Numbered from the stretch's first letter, positions 14,381 to 21,882 are shown. The stretch is 22,908 nucleotides of DNA from Enterobacteriaceae bacterium UBA3516 (GCA_002377245.1 DFPL01000021.1:7496-30403); one strand, 5' to 3'. Numbers and translations are program-made. The notes: generated from the letters alone by a model not told the origin.

Positions 14381-14932
14381 ATGGATGCACTTGAACTGCT
14401 CGTCAACCGTCGCAGTGCTTCCCGGTTGGCTGAACCGGCCCCGGCAGGCGAACAACTGGAAAATATTCTGCGTGCGGGTATGCGCGCACCGGATCACGGC
14501 ACCCTGCAGCCCTGGCAGTTTTTCCTGATTGAAGGGGAAGGGCGCGAACGCTTCAGCCAGACGCTGGAAACCGCCGCCGTGGACGCCGGGCTTGATGAAA
14601 AAGCCCAGGAAAAATCCCGCACTTCACCGTTCCGTGCGCCGCTGATCATCGCCGTGGTGGCGAAATGCGTAGAAAACCACAAAGTGCCGGAATGGGAGCA
14701 ACTGCTCTCCGCAGGATGTGCGGTGATGGCAATGCAAATGGCTGCGCTGGCGCAGGGCTTTAACGGTATCTGGCGAACCGGTCCGCTCACCGACAGTCCG
14801 ATTGTGCGCAAAGCCTTCGACTGCCGTGCGCAGGATCAAATCGTCGGCTTCCTGTACCTGGGGACGCCGCAGTTGAAAGCCTCCACCACGGTCAGCGTAC
14901 CCGATACCACGCCGTTCGTGCGTCATTTCTGA
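14381..14932 (+). CDS. ydjA: Nitroreductase-family flavoprotein YdjA
   Basis: This 183-residue minimal nitroreductase-fold protein has the same size as E. coli YdjA, a homodimeric FMN enzyme of unclear physiological substrate. The FMN-phosphate motif is NRRSASRL (9–16). APDHGTLQPWQF (about 36–47) is the flavin-contacting loop, and FLYLGTP near the C-terminus is the family's closing motif. The ATG follows GGAG with suitable spacing. It lies upstream of selD and topB, as in E. coli, and may form the first gene of a loosely coupled operon, although a 13-bp hairpin in the ydjA–selD gap could reduce read-through. No mutation is seen in key motifs. Confidence 0.94.
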   Translation: MDALELLVNRRSASRLAEPAPAGEQLENILRAGMRAPDHGTLQPWQFFLIEGEGRERFSQTLETAAVDAGLDEKAQEKSRTSPFRAPLIIAVVAKCVENHKVPEWEQLLSAGCAVMAMQMAALAQGFNGIWRTGPLTDSPIVRKAFDCRAQDQIVGFLYLGTPQLKASTTVSVPDTTPFVRHF

Positions 14933-14946
14933 CCCCCGCCTGATAA

Positions 14947-14986
14947 ACTGTCTGGATTGTGAGCGAACTGCCGCAATTCGGACAGT
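14947..14986 (+). terminator. Long hairpin between ydjA and selD
   Basis: ACTGTCTGGATTG (14947–14959) and CAATTCGGACAGT (14974–14986) form a continuous 13-bp RNA stem that includes two G·U pairs, around a 14-nt loop. The G·U pairs are only possible in plus-strand RNA, so it acts on the ydjA transcript. No U-run follows; it could be a 3' end, a processing site or an attenuator. Confidence 0.5.
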
Positions 14987-14991
14987 CTCGC

Positions 14992-15020
14992 TTATCACAT
15001 CGAACTTTGAGCGTTACCAT
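14992..15020 (+). promoter_or_regulatory. selD: Possible selD promoter
   Basis: TTATCA (14992–14997) and TACCAT (15015–15020) are spaced 17 bp, giving a start near 15027 just after the long hairpin. The matches are moderate. Confidence 0.3.
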
Positions 15021-15048
15021 AGCCGGATTGTCCTGACAGGAGATGTCC

Positions 15049-16092
15049 ATGAACGAAAACGGTATTCGTCTGACCCAATACAGCCACGGAGCAGGTTGTG
15101 GTTGTAAAATTTCCCCCAAAGTGCTCGATACTATTCTGCACAGCGAACAGGCGAAGTTTCTCGACCCGAACCTGCTTGTGGGTAACGAAACCCGCGATGA
15201 TGCTGCGGTCTACGATTTAGGCAATGGGACCTGTGTTATCAGCACCACCGACTTCTTTATGCCCATTGTGGATAACCCATTCGACTTCGGCCGCATTGCG
15301 GCGACAAACGCCATCAGCGATATCTTCGCGATGGGCGGCAAACCCATCATGGCGATAGCAATCCTGGGCTGGCCTGTTAATACCCTGGCCCCGGAAATTG
15401 CCCGTGAAGTGATTGAAGGTGGTCGTCATGCCTGCCAACTGGCAGGCATTGCGCTGGCTGGCGGTCACTCCATCGATGCCCCGGAACCCATTTTTGGCCT
15501 CGCGGTGACCGGCGTCGTGCCCACCGAGCGGGTGAAGAAAAACAGTACCGCGCAGGCGGGGTGCAGACTGTTCCTGACCAAGCCGTTGGGCATTGGCGTG
15601 CTCACCACTGCGGAGAAAAAATCGCTGCTTAAGCCAGAACACCAGGGACTCGCGACCGAAGTGATGTGTCAGATGAATCTCGCCGGTGCTGCCTTCGCCA
15701 ACATTGACGGCGTGAAGGCGATGACCGACGTCACCGGTTTTGGTCTGTTAGGCCACCTGAGTGAAATGTGCCAGGGGGCAGGCGTTCAGGCACAGGTCTG
15801 GTATCAGGACGTCCCCAAACTGCCGGGGGTGGAAGAGTACATCGCGCTTGGCGCAGTGCCGGGCGGCACCCAGCGTAACTTTGCCAGCTACGGTCATCTG
15901 ATGGGCGACATGCCTGCTGCAGTGCGCGATCTGTTGTGCGATCCGCAAACCTCCGGCGGTTTACTGCTTGCGGTTGCCCCGGAAGCCGAAAGTGATGTCT
16001 ATGCCACTGCCGCAGAATTTGGCATTACCCTCGCCCCAGTGGGCGAACTGGTTACGGCTCGTGCCGGTCGTCCGATGATTGAGATCCGTTAA
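15049..16092 (+). CDS. selD: Selenide, water dikinase (selenophosphate synthetase) SelD
   Basis: SelD makes selenophosphate from selenide and ATP, the selenium donor for selenocysteine tRNA and 2-selenouridine. The 347-residue protein carries the catalytic C17 and K20 in HGAGCGCKIS. Position 17 is a cysteine codon, not UGA, so this is the Cys form and not a selenoprotein. GNETRDDAAVYD (about 46–57) and DVTGFGLLGHL are the ATP/Mg motifs of the AIRS/PurM fold. I place the start at the second ATG (15049): AGGAG (15038–15042) touches the first ATG (15043) directly, but is 6 nt from the second, which also gives the E. coli length. topB follows after 4 nt. Confidence 0.97.
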   Translation: MNENGIRLTQYSHGAGCGCKISPKVLDTILHSEQAKFLDPNLLVGNETRDDAAVYDLGNGTCVISTTDFFMPIVDNPFDFGRIAATNAISDIFAMGGKPIMAIAILGWPVNTLAPEIAREVIEGGRHACQLAGIALAGGHSIDAPEPIFGLAVTGVVPTERVKKNSTAQAGCRLFLTKPLGIGVLTTAEKKSLLKPEHQGLATEVMCQMNLAGAAFANIDGVKAMTDVTGFGLLGHLSEMCQGAGVQAQVWYQDVPKLPGVEEYIALGAVPGGTQRNFASYGHLMGDMPAAVRDLLCDPQTSGGLLLAVAPEAESDVYATAAEFGITLAPVGELVTARAGRPMIEIR

Positions 16093-16096
16093 GTCG

Positions 16097-18040
16097 ATGC
16101 GGTTGTTTATTGCGGAAAAACCCAGTCTTGGCCGCGCCATTGCCGATGTGCTGCCTAAGCCACATCGCAAAGGCGACGGCTATATTGAGTGCGGAAACGG
16201 ACAGGTAGTGACCTGGTGTATTGGCCATTTACTCGAGCAGGCGCAGCCGGATGTGTATGACAGCCGCTATGCCCGCTGGAATCTAGCCGACTTGCCGATC
16301 GTGCCGGAAAAATGGCGACTTCAGCCACGGCCTTCTGTGACCAAGCAGATTAATGTCATCAAGCGCCTGCTGGCGGAGGCCACGGAAGTGGTCCACGCAG
16401 GCGACCCGGACAGAGAAGGCCAGTTGCTGGTGGACGAGGTGATTGATTATCTCGAACTGCCCGCCGATAAACGCCAACAGGTGCAACGCTGCCTGATAAA
16501 CGATCTCAACCCGCAGGCCGTTGAACGGGCGATTTCGCGCTTACGTTCCAACAGTGAGTTCGTGCCGCTGTGCGTGTCTGCCCTGGCGCGTGCCCGCGCT
16601 GACTGGTTGTACGGCATCAACATGACCCGCGCTTACACGCTGCTGGGGCGTAATGCCGGTTACCAGGGCGTCTTGTCCGTTGGGCGGGTGCAAACACCGC
16701 TGCTGGGACTGGTGGTGCGTCGTGACGAAGAGATTGAAAACTTCGTGGCGAAAGACTTCTTTGAAGTTAAGGCGTATATCATTACCCCGGCGGGAGAGCG
16801 TTTTACCGCCCTCTGGCAGCCGAGTGAGGCCTGTGAGCCTTATCAGGACGAAGAGGGGCGACTGCTGCACCGTCCGCTCGCCGATCACGTGGTCACCCGC
16901 ATCGCCGGCCAGCCTGCGAACGTCACGGGGTATAATGATAAACGGGAATCAGAACCGGCGCCGCTGCCGTTCTCACTCTCAGCGTTACAGATTGAAGCCG
17001 CCAAACGCTATGGGCTAAGTGCGCAGAACGTGCTGGATATCTGCCAGAAGTTATATGAAACCCACAAGCTGATTACCTATCCACGTTCCGACTGCCGCTA
17101 CCTGCCGGAAGAGCATTACGCCGGGCGGCACGCCGTCATGAACGCGATAGGCGCACATACAGGTTTGCTGCCGCAGCCGGTAGTGAACCCCGATTTGCGC
17201 AACCGAAGCTGGGATGACAAAAAGGTCGATGCCCACCATGCGATTATCCCGACAGCACGTGCCTCAAAGGTCAATCTGACCCACAGTGAAGCCGACGTTT
17301 ACGCGCTCATCGCGCGTCAGTACCTGCTGCAATTCTGCCCCGACGCGGTGTTCCGTAAATGCCAGATCGACCTGGACATCGCCAACGGCAAATTTGTGGC
17401 CAAAGCGCGCTTTCTCGCTGAAGCGGGCTGGCGCACGCTGCTCGGGGGGAAAGAGCGTGATGAAGAGAACGATGGCACGCCGCTGCCGGTAGTTGCCAAA
17501 GGCGATGAACTGCTCTGCGAGAAGGGGGAGGTGGTTGAGCGGCAAACGCAGCCGCCACGCCATTTTACCGATGCGACCTTGCTCTCGGCGATGACGGGTA
17601 TTGCGCGTTTTGTGCAGGATAAAGAGCTGAAGAAAATCCTCCGTGCAACCGACGGTCTTGGAACCGAGGCAACCCGTGCGGGCATTATTGAACTGCTGTT
17701 TAAGCGCGGTTTCCTGAATAAAAAGGGGCGTTATATTCTGTCGACTGACGCCGGACGGGCATTGATTCACTCTTTGCCGGAAATGGCGGGCAGACCGGAC
17801 ATGACCGCCCATTGGGAGTCGGTGTTGACGCAAATCAGCGAAAAGCAGTGTCGTTATCAGGACTTTATGCAGCCGCTGGTTGGCACATTGCACGAGTTGA
17901 TCCAACAAGCGCGTAATACGCCGGTACAACGTTTCCGGGGCATTGTTGCGCCTGGCGGAGGAAAGAAAAAGGCTGCGGGTAAGCGCACCGGGCGTAAACC
18001 GAGCGCGAATGATGCCTCCACTCCACCGGCTGCGGGCTGA
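16097..18040 (+). CDS. topB: DNA topoisomerase III
   Basis: TopB is a type IA topoisomerase that decatenates replicating chromosomes and resolves recombination intermediates with RecQ. The 647-residue protein has the TOPRIM acidic residues E7 (FIAEKPS) and D103, D105 and E107 (GDPDREG), and the active-site tyrosine Y328 in LITYPRSDCRY, the same number as in E. coli. The decatenation-loop region lies in the middle. The C-terminal tail is short and lysine/arginine-rich (GGGKKKAAGKR). The ATG at 16097, 4 nt after the selD stop, gives the known MRLFIAEKPS start; an in-frame upstream ATG at 16079 overlaps selD. It is probably translationally coupled to selD. Confidence 0.97.
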   Translation: MRLFIAEKPSLGRAIADVLPKPHRKGDGYIECGNGQVVTWCIGHLLEQAQPDVYDSRYARWNLADLPIVPEKWRLQPRPSVTKQINVIKRLLAEATEVVHAGDPDREGQLLVDEVIDYLELPADKRQQVQRCLINDLNPQAVERAISRLRSNSEFVPLCVSALARARADWLYGINMTRAYTLLGRNAGYQGVLSVGRVQTPLLGLVVRRDEEIENFVAKDFFEVKAYIITPAGERFTALWQPSEACEPYQDEEGRLLHRPLADHVVTRIAGQPANVTGYNDKRESEPAPLPFSLSALQIEAAKRYGLSAQNVLDICQKLYETHKLITYPRSDCRYLPEEHYAGRHAVMNAIGAHTGLLPQPVVNPDLRNRSWDDKKVDAHHAIIPTARASKVNLTHSEADVYALIARQYLLQFCPDAVFRKCQIDLDIANGKFVAKARFLAEAGWRTLLGGKERDEENDGTPLPVVAKGDELLCEKGEVVERQTQPPRHFTDATLLSAMTGIARFVQDKELKKILRATDGLGTEATRAGIIELLFKRGFLNKKGRYILSTDAGRALIHSLPEMAGRPDMTAHWESVLTQISEKQCRYQDFMQPLVGTLHELIQQARNTPVQRFRGIVAPGGGKKKAAGKRTGRKPSANDASTPPAAG

Positions 18041-18065
18041 GGGTTTTGTTGCGCACGCATCCGTG

Positions 18066-18097
18066 AAATTGCCCAAAAATGGCGTAAAATTGCCCAA
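18066..18097. repeat. Two AAATTGCCCAA repeats 21 bp apart
   Basis: AAATTGCCCAA occurs at 18066–18076 and 18087–18097. The second copy is part of the inverted repeat AATTG–CC–CAATT (18088–18099). The two-turn spacing looks like a tandem binding site. They lie between topB and a 57-codon gene. Confidence 0.6.
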
Positions 18098-18101
18098 TTC
18101 G

Positions 18102-18130
18102 CAGGAAGACGTGATCCTGTCGTCTTCCTG
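18102..18130. terminator. Perfect 10-bp hairpin after topB
   Basis: CAGGAAGACG and CGTCTTCCTG pair without a mismatch around a 9-nt loop, 62 nt after the topB stop. No U-run follows (TCACAGAC), so termination is uncertain; a transcript-end stabiliser or operator is equally possible. Confidence 0.5.
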
Positions 18131-18153
18131 TCACAGACAAACAGGATTATGAT
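18125..18153 (+). promoter_or_regulatory. Possible promoter of the 57-codon gene
   Basis: TTCCTG (18125–18130) and TATGAT (18148–18153) have 17-bp spacing. The start would be near 18160, about 32 nt before the ATG. The −35 overlaps the right arm of the perfect hairpin. Confidence 0.35.
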
Positions 18154-18191
18154 GCGCGCGAACACAGACCATTTAGTAGCAGGACTGGAAA

Positions 18192-18365
18192 ATGAGCGAG
18201 CAAAAATCCGTAGAAAATAGTGTAGTAAAAATCCCCACCCCGTTGCGCAACGCGCGCGCCGAAAGCCACGACAAACTGTTTAACGAGCTCACCGCAGATG
18301 AGCAAATCGCTATCATTCTTAAACGCCATCGGGAAATCGTCTCCTCGCTGGTTGCACGAGCATGA
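18192..18365 (+). CDS. Unrecognised 57-residue protein
   Basis: An ATG at 18192, 7 nt after AGGA (18181–18184), opens 57 codons ending in TGA at 18363. I do not recognise the product. It begins MSEQKSVENSVVKIPTPLRN and is hydrophilic, without cysteine, tryptophan, signal peptide or membrane segment. Residues about 20–55 (from ARAESHDKLF to HREIVSSL) look like two amphipathic helices with alternating acidic and basic residues, as in small regulatory or adaptor proteins. The case for a real gene is the good ribosome site, a candidate promoter, and a plus-strand terminator with a U-tract 48 nt downstream. It occupies the place of ynjI in E. coli. No function can be assigned. Confidence 0.65.
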   Translation: MSEQKSVENSVVKIPTPLRNARAESHDKLFNELTADEQIAIILKRHREIVSSLVARA

Positions 18366-18399
18366 AATAAAAAGGCCCGGTGCGCAATGCACACCAGGC
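18362..18399 (-). terminator. Rho-independent terminator of gdhA
   Basis: On the minus strand AGGCCTGGTGTGC pairs with GCGCACCGGGCCT around an ATT loop, a 13-bp stem with two G·U pairs, and is followed by TTTTATTTC. In plus-strand RNA the two G·U pairs become A·C mismatches, so this terminator belongs to gdhA. Its U-tract overlaps the end of the small plus-strand gene. Confidence 0.85.
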
Positions 18400-18412
18400 C
18401 TGATAATGTCTG

Positions 18413-18445
18413 GCCGGGGAGCGTCGAGCCACCCGGCTTTAATTT
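18413..18445 (+). terminator. Rho-independent terminator of the 57-codon gene
   Basis: GCCGGG (18413–18418) and CCCGGC (18432–18437) flank a GC-rich interior and are followed by TTTAATTTT. The U-tract runs up to the gdhA stop codon. It lies 48 nt past the stop of the small gene. Confidence 0.7.
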
Positions 18446-19789
18446 TTAAATAAGCCCCTGACCAATCATCGCATCGGCCACTTTCACGAAGCCCGCAATG
18501 TTTGCGCCCTGAACATAGTTCGTCTGCTTCGCTTCGCCACCGTACTCCACGCACGAATGATGAATATCCAGCATGATGTGGTGCAGACGCGCATCCACTT
18601 TTTCCGCTTTCCAGCCAAAACGGGCGGCGTTTTGCGCCATTTCCAGACCGGACGTGGCGACACCGCCGGCGTTTGCGGCTTTACCCGGCGCAAACAAGAC
18701 GCCCGCTTCCAGGAACAGATCCGTTGCGGCAATAGTGGTAGGCATGTTTGCCCCTTCGGCAACGGCTTTTACGCCGTTGGCAATAAGCTGACGCGCGGCT
18801 TCTACATCCAGTTCATTCTGGGTAGCGCACGGCAAGGCGACATCAACTGGCACCGACCACGGCTGCTGACCTTCGAGATACTGCAGGCCAAACTCGCGCG
18901 CATAATCCGCCACACGTCCGTGCTGCTGCTCTTTAATTTCAATCAGACGCGCCAGCTTCTCTTGAGTGAAACCGGCTTCATCAACCACCGTACCGCTGGA
19001 GTCAGAGGCGGTAATGACACGCGCACCCAGTTCCATCGCTTTTTCGATAGCGTACTGGGCCACGTTGCCGGAACCGGAGACCGAGACGCGCAGCCCTTCA
19101 AAACTCAGACCATGGCGTTTTAGCATCGCCTGGGTGAAGTAGACCAGACCGTAACCGGTTGCTTCCGGGCGAATCAGACTGCCGCCAAAAGAGAGACCTT
19201 TACCGGTGAAGACGCAGGCATTATTGTTCGAGAGCTTTTTCATCATCCCGGCCATAAAGCCCACTTCACGTGCACCAACACCCATGTCACCCGCAGGCAC
19301 GTCGGTATCAGGACCCAAATGACGATACAGTTCGGTCATTAACGACTGGCAGAAACGCATCACTTCGGCGTCACTTTTCCCTTTCGGATCGAAATCGCTA
19401 CCGCCTTTACCCCCACCCATTGGCAGCGTGGTCAGGGCGTTTTTAAACGTCTGCTCAAAGCCAAGGAATTTCAGAATCGACAGGTTAACGGAAGGGTGGA
19501 AGCGCATGCCGCCTTTATAAGGACCGATGGCGGAGCTGAACTGTACGCGCCATGCACGGTTAACCTGCACCTGGTTATTATCGTCGACCCACACCACACG
19601 GAACTGAATCACACGCTCGGGCTCGACCAGTCTTTCCAGAAGAGAGAGCTTTCGATAACGCGGGTTTTGTTCAAGGAAAGGCCACAGAGTGGTCATGACT
19701 TCACGGACGGCTTGAGCGAATTCGGTCTGGTGCGGATCGCGCTTTTGAACGTGGGAAAGGAACGATTCAAGAGTGCATGTCTGTTCCAT
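18446..19789 (-). CDS. gdhA: NADP-specific glutamate dehydrogenase
   Basis: GdhA assimilates ammonia by reductive amination of 2-oxoglutarate to glutamate with NADPH; it is a cytoplasmic hexamer. The 447 residues equal the E. coli length. The substrate and catalytic residues K92, Q113, K116 and K128 are all present (GPYKGGMRF, FEQTFKNAL, PMGGGKGGSDFDPKG). The C-terminal Rossmann domain carries SGSGNVAQYA. AAGAGG lies 11 nt before the ATG. It is divergent from ynjH across 236 bp and convergent with the small plus-strand gene, sharing interlocked terminators with it. Confidence 0.97.
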   Translation of the reverse strand: MEQTCTLESFLSHVQKRDPHQTEFAQAVREVMTTLWPFLEQNPRYRKLSLLERLVEPERVIQFRVVWVDDNNQVQVNRAWRVQFSSAIGPYKGGMRFHPSVNLSILKFLGFEQTFKNALTTLPMGGGKGGSDFDPKGKSDAEVMRFCQSLMTELYRHLGPDTDVPAGDMGVGAREVGFMAGMMKKLSNNNACVFTGKGLSFGGSLIRPEATGYGLVYFTQAMLKRHGLSFEGLRVSVSGSGNVAQYAIEKAMELGARVITASDSSGTVVDEAGFTQEKLARLIEIKEQQHGRVADYAREFGLQYLEGQQPWSVPVDVALPCATQNELDVEAARQLIANGVKAVAEGANMPTTIAATDLFLEAGVLFAPGKAANAGGVATSGLEMAQNAARFGWKAEKVDARLHHIMLDIHHSCVEYGGEAKQTNYVQGANIAGFVKVADAMIGQGLI

Positions 19790-19861
19790 AGATATAAGGG
19801 CCTCTTATGCTAGATGTTGGATGTTATGTTTTTATGGCAGCCAAAATTTCAGCGGTTTTCG

Positions 19862-19867
19862 ACTATA
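19862..19867 (-). promoter_or_regulatory. gdhA: −10 element candidate of gdhA
   Basis: TATAGT on the minus strand would start RNA near 19855, leaving a leader of about 65 nt. Upstream, TTGCTT lies at 19-bp spacing and CTTAAC at 16 bp; neither is a strong −35. Confidence 0.4.
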
Positions 19868-19988
19868 ACATCCGCAATATGACGTTAAGCAAGAAAAAAT
19901 CGCGCGGGCGTATGAAATTAATAATTCCCGTTTCGTCATAATAAAAAACGATGACGCAAGAAACTGCTGCTGAGAAATAGAGATCCGT

Positions 19989-19994
19989 TATAGT
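19989..19994 (+). promoter_or_regulatory. ynjH: −10 element candidate of ynjH
   Basis: TATAGT lies about 30 nt before the ynjH ATG with a weak GCTGCT-type −35 at 17 bp. The gdhA side has the same hexamer, giving the divergent region two similar −10 boxes. Confidence 0.4.
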
Positions 19995-20025
19995 AGTTAA
20001 AGGATTAATTCAGGAAGAAAATGTC

Positions 20026-20310
20026 ATGAAGCGTGTGCAATGGGTGTTGGTCGGTTTATTCATGGTGGCATCGGCAGGCGTGCAGGCTGACAGGCGGATT
20101 TCGCCTGATGTGCAGGTCAATGTGCCGTCTGAAGTGTTTACCTCTGGCGGGCAGCAAAATTCACAGCCCTGCAATCAGTGTTGTATTTATGAAGGGCAAA
20201 CGTATTCAGAAGGCGCGGTCATCAAAACGGAAGGCGTATTACTGCAATGCCAGCGTGACGAGCGCACCCTTTCCACCAATCCACTTATCTGGCGGCGCGT
20301 AAAACCTTAA
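20026..20310 (+). CDS. ynjH: Small secreted protein YnjH (DUF1496)
   Basis: This 94-residue protein is orthologous to E. coli YnjH (about 90 residues) and has no known function. A Sec signal peptide covers residues 1–21 (basic MKR, hydrophobic VLVGLFMVASAG, cleavage after VQA), so the mature protein is periplasmic, about 73 residues. It has four cysteines, C49, C52, C53 and C75, with the tight CNQCC cluster. These could form disulfides or hold a metal. The C-terminus STNPLIWRRVKP is strongly conserved with E. coli. The AGGA site is 10 nt before the ATG. Its last 26 nt overlap the 3' end of nudG on the other strand. Confidence 0.92.
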   Translation: MKRVQWVLVGLFMVASAGVQADRRISPDVQVNVPSEVFTSGGQQNSQPCNQCCIYEGQTYSEGAVIKTEGVLLQCQRDERTLSTNPLIWRRVKP

Positions 20311-20686
20311 ATGCTTCCAGTAGAGGGATGTCGGCCGGGGCGAGGGGCCAGTTCAGCGCCTCGTCGGGCAGACACCAGACCAGCGCAGTGTGATGGTGGC
20401 GGGTAAGCGTACCGGTAAACGCAGGCACATGCCAGGCGTGCAGATGTATGATGCGCCCGGCCACGTCGCGCTGGTGACTGGCAACGTATTCTCCCGGTGT
20501 CGCCTCAATACCTAACTCTTCGCGCAATTCCCGAATCAGGGCCTGCGGTTGCGTTTCACCGGGCTCAACTTTCCCTCCGGCAAACTCCCATAAGCCCGGC
20601 TGATCTCCCTGTTCAGGACGTTGTGCCAGCAGAATTTTGCCGTCGCGTTCAATGATGGCCGCGACGACGTCAATCATCTTTTGCAT
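20285..20686 (-). CDS. nudG: Nudix pyrophosphatase NudG (CTP / oxidised-dNTP)
   Basis: NudG hydrolyses pyrimidine nucleoside triphosphates such as CTP, dCTP and 5-methyl-dCTP, and oxidised purine dNTPs, cleaning the nucleotide pool. The 133-residue protein is two shorter than in E. coli. The Nudix box G-x5-E-x7-REUxEExGU is complete at 38–60 (GKVEPGE through REEL GI). An excellent AAGGAG site precedes the ATG. It starts 8 nt after the ynjE stop and should be co-transcribed with it. Its 3' end overlaps ynjH by 26 bp in the convergent direction, and no separate terminator fits between them. Confidence 0.95.
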   Translation of the reverse strand: MQKMIDVVAAIIERDGKILLAQRPEQGDQPGLWEFAGGKVEPGETQPQALIRELREELGIEATPGEYVASHQRDVAGRIIHLHAWHVPAFTGTLTRHHHTALVWCLPDEALNWPLAPADIPLLEAFKVLRAAR

Positions 20687-20694
20687 GTTTCTCC

Positions 20695-21864
20695 TTATTT
20701 ATAAAACTGGCTCCACTCGAACCAACCGCCATCATAGACGGCGATGCGCGGCCAGCCCATTGCCCGGGCGCACATAAAGGCCAGAGACGCGCGCCAGCCG
20801 GTGCCGCAATAAAAGGCGACGTCCTGTTCCAGCGTAATGTTTTGTGCCTGCCACATTGCGGTTATCTCTTCTGCACTGCGCAGCGTCCCGTCGGGGTTAA
20901 GAAAATCCTGCATGCCGTTCTTGCCTTGACCGGCATGACCCCAGCGGGCACCGGGAATGTCGCCTTTTGCGGAAATATACGCGTAACCACTCACCTGCCC
21001 GCTGTGTTCCTGCCAGCTGCGAATACTCACCAGGGCAGCATCTTCACGTTGCAGCATGCCTTGCGCCTGGACTCTGTTGATCAACAATTTCGGCTGAGCG
21101 GGAACAGGCATGCCAAAGTCTGCTGGCGAGGAGGTGGCAGGCGCCCCGGCGTGTTGCAAACAAAATGCATCCACACGTGGGTTGCCGTCGAGCAGACGCA
21201 CATCCTCTACCCCCGCATAAAGCAGAATGTGGGCCGCGCGGGCTGTAGCCAGCAGGTTATGACCATACAGGATCACGGGGGTATCAGAACGAATAGCTTG
21301 CGCCTCCAGAACTGACCGCAGCTGTAAGGGCGGCACAACATTCCACAATGGACCGGACTCCAGTTGACGGATATCCAGGTAAGCGGTCCCCGGAATATGA
21401 ACGCAGGCGTTTATCTCCCCCGTGATGACCTCTATGACGTGCCATTCACCGGCGGGTTTTGCCGCGACGGGTTTACCGTGCATAAGCTGGTGCAGCCACT
21501 GCAAAGGGACCCGTTGCCGGAAGCCGGGCAGTGACACCAGACGAGAGGGTTCAGTCAGGGCGTCGCTGAGGATAAATGCAGCATTGAGGCCTGACTGTCT
21601 GAGGCGCTCTGCCACGCGCTCACACCCCTCGCCATACAACGCGATAACGCTGTTCGGTGTCAGGCCCCGGGAAGCGGACCAGGCCAGTAACGCCTCATCA
21701 TCCATTTTATCCAGCCAGTCGCTCGCAAGATGCCAGGCTCCGGGTTCGTGACCAGACGTTCCCGTGAGGCCCATAGGCCAGCCGTTAAAAAGCGCGCTGT
21801 TGCGGGTGTCGATGAGAACGCCTTGTTGCTGTTGAACCTGACGTAAGGTGAGGGGCAGGGCCAT
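20695..21864 (-). CDS. ynjE: YnjE-like triple-rhodanese sulfurtransferase without signal peptide
   Basis: This 389-residue protein is homologous to E. coli YnjE, a three-domain rhodanese with thiosulfate:cyanide sulfurtransferase activity. The domains cover about residues 1–115, 120–235 and 255–389. Only the third has the active loop, C353 in FYCGTGWRAS; the others lack a catalytic cysteine, as in E. coli. E. coli YnjE begins with a Sec signal peptide. Here the protein starts MALPLTLRQVQQQQ, with GAGG 8 nt before the ATG and an in-frame TGA four codons upstream, so no signal peptide can be added. The C-terminus also stops soon after WFEWS. It therefore should be cytoplasmic. It forms an operon with nudG. 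Confidence 0.88.
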   Translation of the reverse strand: MALPLTLRQVQQQQGVLIDTRNSALFNGWPMGLTGTSGHEPGAWHLASDWLDKMDDEALLAWSASRGLTPNSVIALYGEGCERVAERLRQSGLNAAFILSDALTEPSRLVSLPGFRQRVPLQWLHQLMHGKPVAAKPAGEWHVIEVITGEINACVHIPGTAYLDIRQLESGPLWNVVPPLQLRSVLEAQAIRSDTPVILYGHNLLATARAAHILLYAGVEDVRLLDGNPRVDAFCLQHAGAPATSSPADFGMPVPAQPKLLINRVQAQGMLQREDAALVSIRSWQEHSGQVSGYAYISAKGDIPGARWGHAGQGKNGMQDFLNPDGTLRSAEEITAMWQAQNITLEQDVAFYCGTGWRASLAFMCARAMGWPRIAVYDGGWFEWSQFYK

Positions 21865-21882
21865 TGTGGCGCCTCATTGAAA

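Noticed and set aside
15049..15105. Selenocysteine (UGA) codon in selD
   Set aside because: Position 17 is TGT, an ordinary cysteine codon, and no in-frame TGA or SECIS-like context is present.
16083..16096. TopB start upstream at 16079, overlapping selD
   Set aside because: TopB proteins start MRLFIAEKPS, and a 4-nt intergenic gap is normal for this pair.
18102..18130. REP/BIME element
   Set aside because: The hairpin sequence does not match the REP consensus, and there is no second inverted copy.
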